Below, piece after piece: positions 34,039 through 45,800 of a stretch of DNA of 64,000 bases. Source of the DNA: Macrostomum hystrix (taxonomy: Eukaryota > Platyhelminthes > Macrostomidae). Where the stretch lies: the NCBI GenBank assembly GCA_950097015.1, contig CATNEN010000039.1, positions 19,957,501 through 20,021,500 of the forward strand, read 5' to 3'. The notes below the pieces were generated by a model. It was not told where the DNA came from. It made no database searches and saw nothing but the letters and a program-made list of their open reading frames with translations. Both the position numbers and the translations under genes were made by a program. Position 1 is the stretch's first letter. Every line of letters starts with the position of its first letter.

Positions 34039-37000
34039 TCAATCGTACTTCTTTGGCAGTGGATTGACAATGTGGCTCTCGAGGGTTTCAAACACCGTCT
34101 CAACATCCTGGTCGCAGTTGACGTCCAGAGACAAAGACTTGGCGGCGGCACTGCCGCCGCCGTAGAAGTCGCGCAATTCGTCGCGGAATGTCGAATAGCG
34201 AGATAGTCGACGGTTGACTTCAAGCTCGGTGTCTCGCGGATGCTGCACTAGGCGCGCCTTCACGTGGGCCTCAGTTGGAGGATCGTACAGGCTTTGGTAG
34301 CGCCGACCAGTGACCGGGTCCGTCATGCGATTAGTCAGGCGCTCGAGAACCTGCGAGTTGCCGAGCTCCATGAAGAATACGCTGAAGGATGAGGATTAGA
34401 GTGCCGTCAGTTAGGGGTCTGTAAAATACTCGTCTGTAACCTACTGTCTGTAACATACTGTCACCGTCTGTAACCTACTGTCAACGTCTGTAACCTACTG
34501 TCAACGTCTGTAACCTACTGTCAACGTCTGTAACCTACTGTCAACGTCTGTAACCTACTGTCTGTAACATACTGTCACCGTCTGTAACCTACTGTCAACG
34601 TCTGTAACCTACTGTCAACGTCTGTAACCTACTGTCAACGTCTGTAACCTACTGTCAATGTCTGTAACCTACTGTCAACGTCTGTAACCTACTGTCAACG
34701 TCTGTAACCTACTGTCAACGTCTGTAACCTATTGTCACCGTCTGAAACCTACTGTCTGTAATCTACTGTCACCGTCTGTAACCTACTGTCAACGTCTGTA
34801 ACCTACTGTCAACGTCTGTAACCTACTGTCAACGTCTGTAACCTACTGTTAACGTCTGTAACCTAGTGTCAACGTCTGTAACCTAGTGTCAACGTCTGTA
34901 ACCTACTGTCAACGTCTGTAACCGCCTGTCGGAGTCTATAACGTACCTTTAATGTCTGTAACTTCCATGTCAATATCTGTAACCGACTATCAATGTCTGT
35001 AACCTACTGTCAATGTCTGTAATCAACTGTCAATATCTGTAACCTCCGCTCCATAACTGTAACATAATATCAAATGTCTGTTTCCTACTTCATTGTCTCT
35101 AAACTACTGTCATTGTCTGTAACCTTCTGTCGATTGCTATTATTTCTATTAAAATCCTGTAACCTCATATTAGCACTTAATAATTTCTAAGCAGCTAACA
35201 ATGACCATAGTTGGTGTCTTCAATCGGTTCATACAATCAATAATGACTCAAATAAATTTTAGAACAAAATGTAATCTCGCCTTATCTATAAGCTGTGTGA
35301 GTGCAATTAATTAAACGTCAAAATTTCAAAACCTTTAGCTGCCTATTTCGTGTAGGAATAAAATGAGCAGAAACCGGTCCTCCTGACAATTAAACCCTGG
35401 AGGAAGAAATTGCAGCTAAGAGGGTCCCTGTCGGAAGCTGCGAAACTTTGGCAGTTTGCCAGCAATCAATTTTTTGTCCCTGCTTGGAGACTGCAGGGCC
35501 TGGGGCTTGGGAAGGAAATCTATTTTTTTCCACCCTCCGAGTCAAATCCCAGTTCCTGCCTTTCTAATCTCTGATCAGCTGCAGCCCCTTTTCGTTGTGA
35601 TTCTTCTTCATGACTTGTCTGGATGATAGAAACTTGTGTACTTTAGAGTTCCGTGCTCAGCTAGCACTTAATAAAAATATTGCTTTAATTTCTTGTTGGG
35701 GTAGCTACAAAAAGCAGAAATTCACAGCAGTTTACAGACATTGACAGGGAGTTACAGACATTGACTTGAGGTTACAGACATTGACTTGAGGTTACAGACA
35801 TTGACTTGAGGTTACAGACATTGACTTGAGGTTACAGACATTGACTTGAGGTTACAGACATTGACTTGAGGTTACAGACATTGACAGTAGGTTACAGACA
35901 TTGACAGTAGGTTACAGACATTGACAGTAGGTTACAGACATTGACTTGAGGTTACAGACATTGACTTGAGGTTACAGACATTGACTTGAGGTTACAGACA
36001 TTGACAGTAGGTTACAGACATTGACAGTAGGTTACAGACATTGACAGTAGGTTACAGACATTGACAGTAGGTTACAGACATTGACAGTAGGTTACAGACA
36101 TTGACAGTAGGTTACAGACATTGACAGTAGGTTACAGACATTGACAGTAGGTTACAGACATTGACAGTAGGTTACAGACATTGACAGTAGGTTACAGACA
36201 TTGACAGTAGGTTACAGACATTGACAGCAGGTTACAGAAATTGACAGCAGGTTACAGACATTGACAGTTGGTTACAGACATTGACAGCAGGTTACAGAAA
36301 TTGACAGAAGGTTACAGACTTTGACAGAAGGTTACAGACATTGACAGTTGGTTACAGACATTGACAGTTGGTTACAGACATTGACAGTTGGTTACAGACA
36401 TTGACAGTAGGTTACAAACATTGACAGTAGGTTACAGACATTGACAGTTCGTTACAGACATTGACAGTAGGTTACAGACATTGACAGTAGGTTACAGACA
36501 TTGACAGTAGGTTACAGACATTGACTTGAGGTTACAAACATTGACAGTAGGTTACAGACATTGACAGTAGGTTACAGACATTGACAGTTGGTTACAGACA
36601 TTGACAGTAGGTTACAGACATTGACAGTAGGTTATAGACATTGACAGTAGGTTACAGACATTGACAGTAGGTTACAGACATTGACAGTAGGTTACAGACA
36701 TTGACAGTAGGTTACAGACATTGACAGTAGGTTACAGACATTGACAGTAGGTTACAGACATTGACAGTAGGTTACAGACATTGACAGTAGGTTACAGACA
36801 TTGACAGTAGGTTACAGACATTGACAGCAGGTTACAGACATTGACAGTTGGTTACAGACATTGACAGTAGGTTACAAACATTGACAGTAGGTTACAGACA
36901 TTGACAGTAGGTTACAGACATTGACAGTAGGTTACAGACATTGACAGTAGGTTACAGACATTGACAGTAGATTACAGACATTGACAGTAGGTTGCACACT

Positions 37001-40000
37001 TTGGCAGTAGGTTACAGACATTGACAGTAGATTACAGACATTGACAGTAGGTTGCAGACATTGGCAGTAGGTTACAGACATTGACTTGAGGTTACAAACA
37101 TTGACAGTAGGTTACAGACATTGACAGTAGGTTACAGACATTGACAGTAGGTTGCAGACATTGACAGTAGGTTGCAGACATTGGCAGTAGGTTACAGACA
37201 TTGGCAGTAGGTTACAGACATTGACAGTGGGTTGCAGACATTGGCAGTAGGTTACAGACATTGGCAGTAGGTTACAGACATTGACAGTGGGTTGCAGACA
37301 TTGGCAGTAGGTTACAGACATTGACAGTAGGTTACAGAAATTGACAGTAGATTACAGACATTGACAGTGGGTTGCAGACATTGGCAGTAGGTTACAGACA
37401 TTGACAGTAGGTTACAGACATTGACAGTGGGTTGCAGACATTGGCAGTGGGTTGCAGACATTGGCAGTAGGTTACAGAAATTGACAGTAGATTACAGACA
37501 TTGACAGTGGGTTGCAGACATTGGCAGTAGGTTACAGACATTACATAGTGATTAGCAACAAAATGTCTATTCTTGCTCGCATTTAGCATTATCAATGGAT
37601 CAGTGAAATGCAAAGTCAAGTAGCAATCATTCTTGTCCCTAATAATCTAAAAATGTCTCTATATACGAGCTATGGCATTCCTATATAATGTAGGGTAAAT
37701 AATCTTATCATAGACTTGTGTGACTCACGACACTAAATCCTTGAGTTTTCGGATGCAATCAAAGTAACTAACGAACCAGAAAAGTCTTATCTAGATGTGA
37801 GTCATCCCAAATTCGAGAGATATTGTGACTCAGACTGTGAAATGCAAGTGCAATCAATCAGGTAACGGAGCCATCGAAATAATTAGTTCAGTATTAGATA
37901 TGCAAGGCTAACTCTACAATGAGACCCAGAACGATCCCAGAACGAACCCAGAAAAGAACCCAGAATAAACCCCAGAATGATCCTGGACTAAACCCCAGAA
38001 TTAACCCCAGAATGATCCTGGACTAAACCCCAGAATTAACCCCAGAATGATCCTGGACTAAACCCCAGAATAAACCCCAGAATGATCCTGGACTAAACCC
38101 CAGAATAGACCCCAGAATGATCCTGGACTAAACCCCAGAATTAACCCCAGAATGATCCTGGACTAAACCCCAGAATGATCCTGGACTAAACCCCAGAATT
38201 AACCCCAGAATTAACCCCAGAATGATCCTGGACTAAACCCCAGAATTAACCCCAGAATTAACCCCAGAATGATCCTGGACTAAACCCCAGAATAAACCCC
38301 AGAATGATCCATAGTTGATCCCAGAAACGACACAATAACCCAAAATTGATCACAGAATAATACATCTCATTATGACTCAAACATGATACCAGACGCATCA
38401 CTGATTGATATCAGAATAGTATTTGAACTATTATTGAAGCGAATAGAAAAGTCCTCATTTTACTACTATCAGCTGGAATCGACAGTAGTTCAGTTTGGTA
38501 ATGCGCACAGAAAATGTCTCATCAGCGAAGCGAGTTCTGATTCTCTCACCGGTTCGGCTGGAAGCCGGCATCGGCCAGCTGCTCCGCTTGGCCGCGGGTG
38601 CGCGGGTATCCGTGCAGAACCCAGCCGCGGCTGACACAGTCCAGCTGGCTCATTCGCTCCTTCATCAGCTTCAGCAGGATGGCGTCTGGCACTGGCATGC
38701 CTCTGCGAGTGTGTCGGGTGCATAGGTGAATGAGGATTTATGCGTCTTAAAATCTAAGGATAGCGGGGGATAAACTCGATTGTTATAAACACATGAGTGG
38801 GATAAATTTAGTCAAACTCCCTTGGGAAATATAAAATGTAATCGCAATATATGCGGATTGATGGGATGAATCAAACCACACTACCATGGATTTATTGCGA
38901 TAATACATTCACACAACCTGGGGATTAATGGGAAAAATCTACACATACTACTTGGGGATAATTGGGATAATCCCCCAGGCGATTAGGGATAAGGGATAAT
39001 TCTAATCAAACTTACCTGGGGATAATTGGGATAAATCTAATCAAACTACCTAGGGATAAGGGATAAATCTAATCGCACTACCTGGGGTATAATTGGGATA
39101 AATCTAATCGCACTACCTGGGGGATAATTGGGATAAATCTAATCACACTACCTGGGGGATAATTGGGATAAAACTAATCACACTACCTGGGGGATAATTG
39201 GGATAAAACTAATCACACTACCTGGGGTATAATTGGGATAAATCTAATCGCACTACCTGGGGGTTAATTGGGATAAATTTTATCGCACTACCTGGGGATT
39301 AATGGGATAAATACAGCCTCATAAATACAACCCAGGAGTGAGAAAAATAAAATAAATTTAAATCCAATCAAGCCACAATCACCTGTCAACATAGTTCTTC
39401 ATAGCGGCACCGGCCTTAGTCTCGCCCGAGATGGCCTGCTTAATCAGTAGGCCGCAGTTCAGATTCACCAAGCCGTATTTGGCAGCCAGCAGAGCAGCCT
39501 GGGTGTCGCGGCCGCTGCCTGGCGGTCCAATCAGGATAACTCGAGGATTGCGCGGTGCCGAACTGCGCTTCGGCGAGCGGACGAACTCCAAGGAGTGGTA
39601 GAATACGTCCGCTACTGGCTGGTCCGCGTTCACCTACGATTCCAACCATAGACATTAGCTCTGGACTTGAAATATTCCATAACAGCTTTCTCCAGCTGCC
39701 ACTTACTCTTGTCTTCCATCCCTATCTCTCTGGTCTAATCACTCCCTCTCTTACTCTCCCTCTGGACGAATCTCTCCCTCTTCCACTCTCTCTGGTCTAA
39801 TCTCTCCCTCTCCCACTCTGTCTGGTCTAATCTCTCCTTATCCCACTCTCTCTGGTCTAATCTCTCCCTCTCCCACTCTCTGGTCTAATCTCTCTCTCTT
39901 CCACTCTCTCTGGTCTAATCACTCCCTCTCCTACTCTCTCTGATCTAATCTCTCCCTATCCCACTCTCTCTGGTCTTATCTCTCCCTCTCCCACTCTCTC

Positions 40001-42205
40001 TGGTCTAATCTCTCCCTCTCCTACTCTGTCTGGTCTAATCTCTCCCTCTCCTACTCTGTCTGGTCTAATCTCTCCCTCTCCCACTCTCTCTGGTCTAATC
40101 TCTCCGTCTCCCTCTCTCTGGTCTAATCACTCCCTCTCCCACTCTCTCTGGTCTAATCTCTCCCTCTCCCCCTCTCTCTGGTCTAATCTCTCCCTCTCCC
40201 ACTCTCGCTGGTCTAATCTCTCCCTCTCCCACTCTCGCTGGTCTAATCTCTCCCTCTTCCACTCTCTCTGGTCTAATCTCTCCCTCTTCCAATCTCTCTG
40301 GTCTAATCTCTCCCTCTCCCACTCTCTCTGGTCTAATCTCTCCCTCTCCCACTCTCTCTGGTCTAATCTCTCCCTCTCACACTCTCTGTTCTAATCTCTC
40401 CCTCTCCCACTCTCGCTGCTCTAATCTCTCCCTCTCCCACTCTCTCTGGTCTAATCTCTCCCTCTTCCACTCTCTCTGGTCTAATCTCTCCCTCTCCCCC
40501 TCTCTCTGGTCTAATCTCTCCCTCTCCCCCTCTCTCTGGTCTAATCACTCCCTCTCCCACTCTCTCTGGTCTAATCTCTCCCTCTCCCACTCTCTCTGGT
40601 CTAATCTCTCCCTCTCCTACTCTCTCTGGTCTAATCTCTCCCTATCCCACTCTCTCTGGTCTAATCTCTCCCTCTCCCACTCTGTCTGGTCTAATCTCTC
40701 CTTATCCCACTCTCTCTGGTCTAATCTCTCCCTCTCCCACTCTCTCTGGTCTAATCTCTCCCTCTCCCACTCTGTCTGGTCTAATCTCTCCCTCTCCCAC
40801 TCTCTCTGATCTAATCTCTCCCTCTCCTACTCTGTCTGGTCTAATCTCTCCCTCTTCCACTCTCTCTGGTCTAATCGCACCTTAAAACCGACAGTGGAAT
40901 AGCAGGGCGCCAATTCAATAATTCTACTCTCGAATTCTCGAATTCTCTCGCCGATTTCAGCCTCCGAGTTGCCCGGACATTCAACCAGACGCTCCAGCAC
41001 TTCGTCATCGGTCGGTTGGTCGAATACCAGGTGAAAGATGTCCCCGGTCTCCGGATCCCAGCGCTTGCCGATGGCTCGCTCCGCCAGAACTGTCGGCTTG
41101 GCCTCCAAAAAGATCACGTGATCCGGTATGACACCGGCAGTCTGCAGAGCGATAGCCTGATCGCGAGTCTGCGGAAAGCCGGACATCACCCAGCCCTTGC
41201 GGTTGCAGTCCTGAATGCTCAGCCGGTTCTTCACGATGCTCGTCCATAGCTCTGTGGGTATGGGCTGCCAAATAGATAGCAGTTATAAAATTTATTGAGC
41301 AACAGCAGTTTCTACCGATTGTTACTAATTGATAAAATTAACCTCGATAAAATAGTTTTCTTTTTTGTGTAAAAACGAAAAGTTATAATTTTGTAATCAT
41401 AGCAAAAACTAAAAAAAAATCTGAATAGCAGACACATCAGTTATTTTCCTAAGCATTACCTAAAGATAGCTTTCTAATTTTGATATAATTTTTTTGCTTT
41501 AAATTGAAATTTTTAACTTAGATGTAAACAAAAATTTTGCATACTTTACAAAACAAAAAATACAATTACTTTGCAAATATTTTATTTGATTTATTCATCA
41601 ATTTTTTCCTGTTTCGAGAAGTAAATTAGTGAATGATTTATGCGTTTTTTTCTAACAAAAAATTTACTTACTAGCTGTAACAATTTTATTTACACAAGAT
41701 AAGAAGCTGCACCTCACCTGCTTCTCTTGCAGATAAAATTCGGCCTTCTGCCTCAGCTTGCGATCAACCTCGGGAATCATGTTCTGCATGGTCAGGTGCG
41801 GGCAGCGCAGCCGTCCGGCCAACATTTTGCCGATGGTATGCTTTCCAGATGCTGGTGGACCAAGCACAATGACGGTGCTCGGATGGGCATTGTCCTTCTC
41901 CAAGGTTTCAATGAGAAACTGGAGCGGATCCGCCGGCTTGTGAATCAGCAGTTGCGAAATCAAGTCCTGTTGGGTGCAGATACAAAATTGGAAGATTTAA
42001 ACACATTCCAAAACCAGTTTCGACTTAAAAATCGAAGGGTTCTAGGCTTCTAACAAACAAAATGATGTAAAGATATAAGGCGGTACATATTTTAGCTCAA
42101 ATGTAAACTTTAAATAGTTACCTGATATAAGTCAAAAAGGTTGTGCTTTTCTGCATAAAGTGCAAAAGATGGTGGTATTTGAAGTGGCCTTGCCGTCTGG
42201 TCCAT
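34039..42205 (-). CDS. AK8: Adenylate kinase 8, 6 exons
   Basis: AK8 has two adenylate-kinase domains and is associated with cilia and flagella, transferring phosphate between nucleoside mono-, di- and triphosphates. Exons in transcript order: 42122-42205, 41718-41966, 40881-41264, 39383-39633, 38550-38702, 34039-34381; all phases agree and give 487 aa. The N-terminus (MDQTARPLQIPP) matches the AK8 family. Domain 1 has the P-loop GPPASGKHT (64-70), GWVMSGFPQTRDQA and the lid RWDPETGDIFH. Domain 2 has GPPGSGRDTQ (275-282), GWVLHGYPRTRGQA and RMTDPVTGRRY. The protein ends NPLPKKYD, a family hallmark. The second P-loop has Arg where Lys normally contacts the phosphates. Introns 3, 4 and 5 are dominated by arrays; intron 5 (4.2 kb) contains oppositely oriented arrays. 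Divergent from SCYL3. Confidence 0.94.
34425..35160. repeat. 20-bp minisatellite, sense A, AK8 intron 5
   Basis: Unit TAACCTACTGTCAACGTCTG read on the plus strand, about 36 copies, degenerating towards 35160. It ends about 45 bp from the acceptor of the last AK8 exon. It is the reverse complement (one base apart) of the unit at 35716-37546. Confidence 0.95.
35716..37546. repeat. 20-bp minisatellite, sense B, AK8 intron 5
   Basis: Unit GTTACAGACATTGACAGTAG, about 91 copies in strict 20-bp register, with TTGAG, GTTGG, GCAGG and GGCAGTGGGTTGC variants in blocks. Its reverse complement, rotated, is TAACCTACTGTCAATGTCTG, the unit of the array at 34425-35160. About 550 bp of unique sequence separates the two. 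Confidence 0.96.
37920..38325. repeat. 35-bp-class minisatellite, AK8 intron 5
   Basis: The unit starts AATGATCCTGGACTAAACCC and continues with CAGAATTAACCCCAG; some copies lack or double the second half. About 12 copies. Confidence 0.9.
38950..39320. repeat. About 36-bp minisatellite, AK8 intron 4
   Basis: The unit starts CTACCTGGGGGATAATTGGG and continues ATAAATCTAATCACA; about 10 copies. Confidence 0.9.
39715..40876. repeat. 30-bp polypyrimidine minisatellite, AK8 intron 3
   Basis: Unit TCTCTCCCTCTCCCACTCTC plus TCTGGTCTAA, about 38 copies. The array reaches within about 5 bp of the splice donor of AK8 exon 3 (donor GTGCGATTAG). It gives long Glu/Arg-rich frames on the minus strand that are artefacts of a 30-bp unit. 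Confidence 0.95.
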
Positions 42206-42864
42206 GTTGCTTTTTCGCTATATACGACGAAAATAAAATAAAAACTCGAACAACTAGCATATGCACTTGTAAATTGAATGTTTGGGGCGTGTAAAGCATT
42301 TAATTGGTTAATAATTGTAAGTTAAACTTTTTGTTGCTAAGGTGCTAGAACCGTTAAGAAATAATTAGCAGAAATGAGCAAAGCAAGCAGCCAAGTTTTC
42401 AGCATGTTAAATTTTTTAGGTTTTGCTTTGTCATAGTGTATATTGACACATTATTTTGTTTTAAATACAATCCCTCGAAACTAACTTTCTATGAAATGAA
42501 GATTTAAACTGGGGCATTGAAAAAATGCGATCGGGTTAGCTGCTCCTAACTGCGCTTTAGGTTTACGTTCATTCTAGCTTCTTTTTTAAATCACAATTTT
42601 AAATAATCAAACATTTGAATGTTCTCATAATTATTTCTAGTCGCCCATATTCATGTTTCAAGCTACAATCTAAATGCTTAGCTTTAGGCTTAAATAAGAC
42701 TAATTATTGTAGGTTTTTTTACTTTAAAGCAAGTTTTCATGAAACAATCTCTGTTAAAAAGATTTGAATTTGAATTAAAAAGATCAGATATCAGAGTTGA
42801 AAAGGATTTAAAATAAGTAACAGGGAAGTCAACAAGCGTTCCCAAGCTCATTTGACTTTCAGTA
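42206..42864. promoter_or_regulatory. Shared divergent promoter region of AK8 and SCYL3
   Basis: 659 bp separate the two start codons, with no repeat array and no other gene. One weak X-box-like half-site occurs (GTTGCTAAGG near 42332). No TATA box is placed convincingly for either gene. Confidence 0.5.
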
Positions 42865-45800
42865 ATGGGCAATGATGTATCAGTCAGTGCATCGGATTTT
42901 GCTTCTAGTGAAGTTCGAACTTCAAAGTTCGGGTTTTATTCAGTAGATTACTCTATATTTCAAGTATCAGAATCTAATCAAAAGTTTGTTAAGTCTTCCC
43001 ATTTGAATTCGTCACTAGTATGTTTTGGTTTAAAAAGTGAAGATGAAGCTGTATCTAGAGAATGTTTCAGAAATGCTCTGGTAAGTCTTTATCTAGGCCT
43101 AGCTGTATTGGCTAGCTATCTGTCAAATGTGTTTAAGCTACTACATGCCTATTTTCTATCTACTTTTCTTAGTGGCTTGTGGAATAGTCAGTAGGTATTA
43201 ATGTATAAGGACCAAGAGGTTGTAGCCTAGTGGTTAGGGCGTCAGACTCATGACTTGAAGGTTGGGGGTTCAATTCCCATCTCCACTTAAACAATTTGTG
43301 TCCTTTAGCAAGACACTTAACTCTGCATTGCTTCAGTTCACCCAGCTGTTAAATGGGTACAAGCATTAGCTGGGATAATTGAAGGTGGGTGTGGCGTCCC
43401 CCTAGTCCATGGACTGAACAGCTGTACGCAGCCTTTAGATGCGCTGCGCAATAGCTGCGGCTGTGCTGTCGGCTGCACATCTGACCCGATTAGCGCAGGT
43501 GTAATCAATTATTATTAATTAATTATTATTATTATAAGGAGTCATATCATTACTTTTATATATAATAACTATGCTATAGCTAATTTAGTTGGGCCCTAGC
43601 CAATAGCTATAGTTGTTTTTGTCTAGGCCTAAATGCTGCTAAATAAGGGGAAAGGTATTAACTATGCTAGTCATATTTCTATTTAGTAGCATACTTTAGT
43701 TAATGCTCCAGGCTATAATCCATAGTCCAGATCATCGATCATGTAGTGCATGCCGGAATTTTTGGGTGTGCATTTGTTTTCAGCTGGCGTGTATGGCATG
43801 CATTGGTATATATTTTAAGGGTTGGCGTACACTTTGGCGTGCATGGCAATCGTCTAGTGTGCAATTGTACATTGCATTTAAAAAGAGATCAAATGTGTTT
43901 CATGTATCTGTATGTACAATGACAAATATCAACCAATTATTTACTGGACTGCATGACTAAAACAAAAGTTTCTGTTATCTGTGAAAATATGTTTAAGCTT
44001 TGTAAATTGGACTATAAATACTATCAATAAATAAATTGTTCTGTTTGATATTGCTTTTGGTTAAATATGAAAATGGAAGCCAGTTTGTCTCTTTAAAGCA
44101 AAAAAATGGTTACTTATTGTTTATACAAATTATATGATGTACCATGTGGCATACACAGGCAGGCAATTTGAAAAAAACTCTGCATCCTTGGCATGTGAAC
44201 AATTTTTTTCACAATTTTTCTTCTGGCGTATAGTCAAAATGATCTGGACTATGGGCTATAATAAATATTACACTTTTTTATGATGTTAATTGAAAGATTA
44301 ATTGAATACTTAAATAACATTTTTTTCTTTTTTCTTGTTAGAACAAAGAGGCAGTACAAACATGAAAATGTAGACTCTGAATTGATTAATTCCAACATTT
44401 TTCAGTTTATTTATTAACAAAGCAATAAAACAGGAAATTAGAAGACAAAAAATGAAAATAATTACAATTGAGCATCAGCAACACCCTCCCAGGCTGAGAG
44501 GAAAGCTATATTAAAACTATGTAGCCAGCAATTCCCAAAAACAGAATCAGAATAGCTAAACACTTCTCTAGTGGACTTGTAACCAAAAGAATAAAAAAAT
44601 TGCTTAGTTCTAAATGGCAGTTATATTCATTATATAATTATACTACTAATTAAACTATAGCAACATAGATACATTTTTATGTTAAACAAAATGTCACTGA
44701 AATGTATCTAATCGGTAACTAGTAAGTATGAGCTAATAATATCTTAGCATGTATTAGCTAGTATAAGTAGGCGTATATGCTATTAAATCATCAAACATTC
44801 TTAAGCATCATGTAATGTAGATGTAGTATCAAGTATATATATATACAAAAGCTCTATATTTTAGATAGGGAATGGCCTGTTTATGAATATATTTAAGGTG
44901 TGAACATGCTTGCTGATAACTAATGTTATTATTGTTTGCCTTATTGTAGAATTATTTATTAATGATGAGTGTGCAATACTCATGTGTGTTTTGGTTTATC
45001 TAATTTTCAACTCTTTGTTGCTTAAAATACATTTAGGTACTGAAATCTGTGCGACATCCTTCAATACTGAAGTTCTTGGATGCCATTCAGCAGCCTTGGC
45101 TAGCCGGTATCATAACCGAATTGGTGTCACCATTAGATGATTGCCTTCCGGAACTATATCCAGACGAGGCTGTACAAGGCTTTCACAGTATCTGCTCAGC
45201 GTTGGCTTTTTTGCATACCAAGGTTTGGGATTAATAGCCTATTGTATATTATATTAAAGACCTATTCAATAACATTTTTATCTAACTTTAAGTGATTTTT
45301 TTTTGTTACTTTAGGCACAATTGTCGCATAATAATGTACAACAAAGCAGCATCTATTGTACCAGTCAGGGCCATTGGAAATTGGCAAATTTCGAGCTTTG
45401 TCGGCCGTTTAGTCAAATGTCGTTGGAAGCTCTGAAGACAGTTCAAAAACTGCTTGGCGATGAACACGCGGTTGAAAATGAAGAGGTCTGTGATTTTTGT
45501 TGAGTAGGTTTAACAATGCCGACTTGGAATGTTGAGTAGGTTTATATACTCATATATACAAGTACTTGAGTAGGTGAGATTCGAAAATACACTCGTACAT
45601 ACTCAGAATTTTTATTAGATTCGTAAACTATTTTAAAATGAGGTTGCCCAGAATATGTTTTGTCGCCAATAAGTGTGGTATTAGTAATTTGGATAATTTA
45701 CTTAATAACAACAAATAATCTCACTACCCTACTTACAGTAGAGCATTTGAAATGAACTCACTATTTCATATCTGAATCGTGTAATCACTGGTGGCTAAAT

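Noticed and set aside
40095-40590. Glu/Arg-rich minus frames in AK8 intron 3
   Set aside because: 30-bp polypyrimidine array, in phase by unit length.
43201-43290. Possible tRNA gene at the A/B-box region
   Set aside because: Has pol III boxes but the cloverleaf is incomplete, and the sequence continues into a SINE body seen in other copies.
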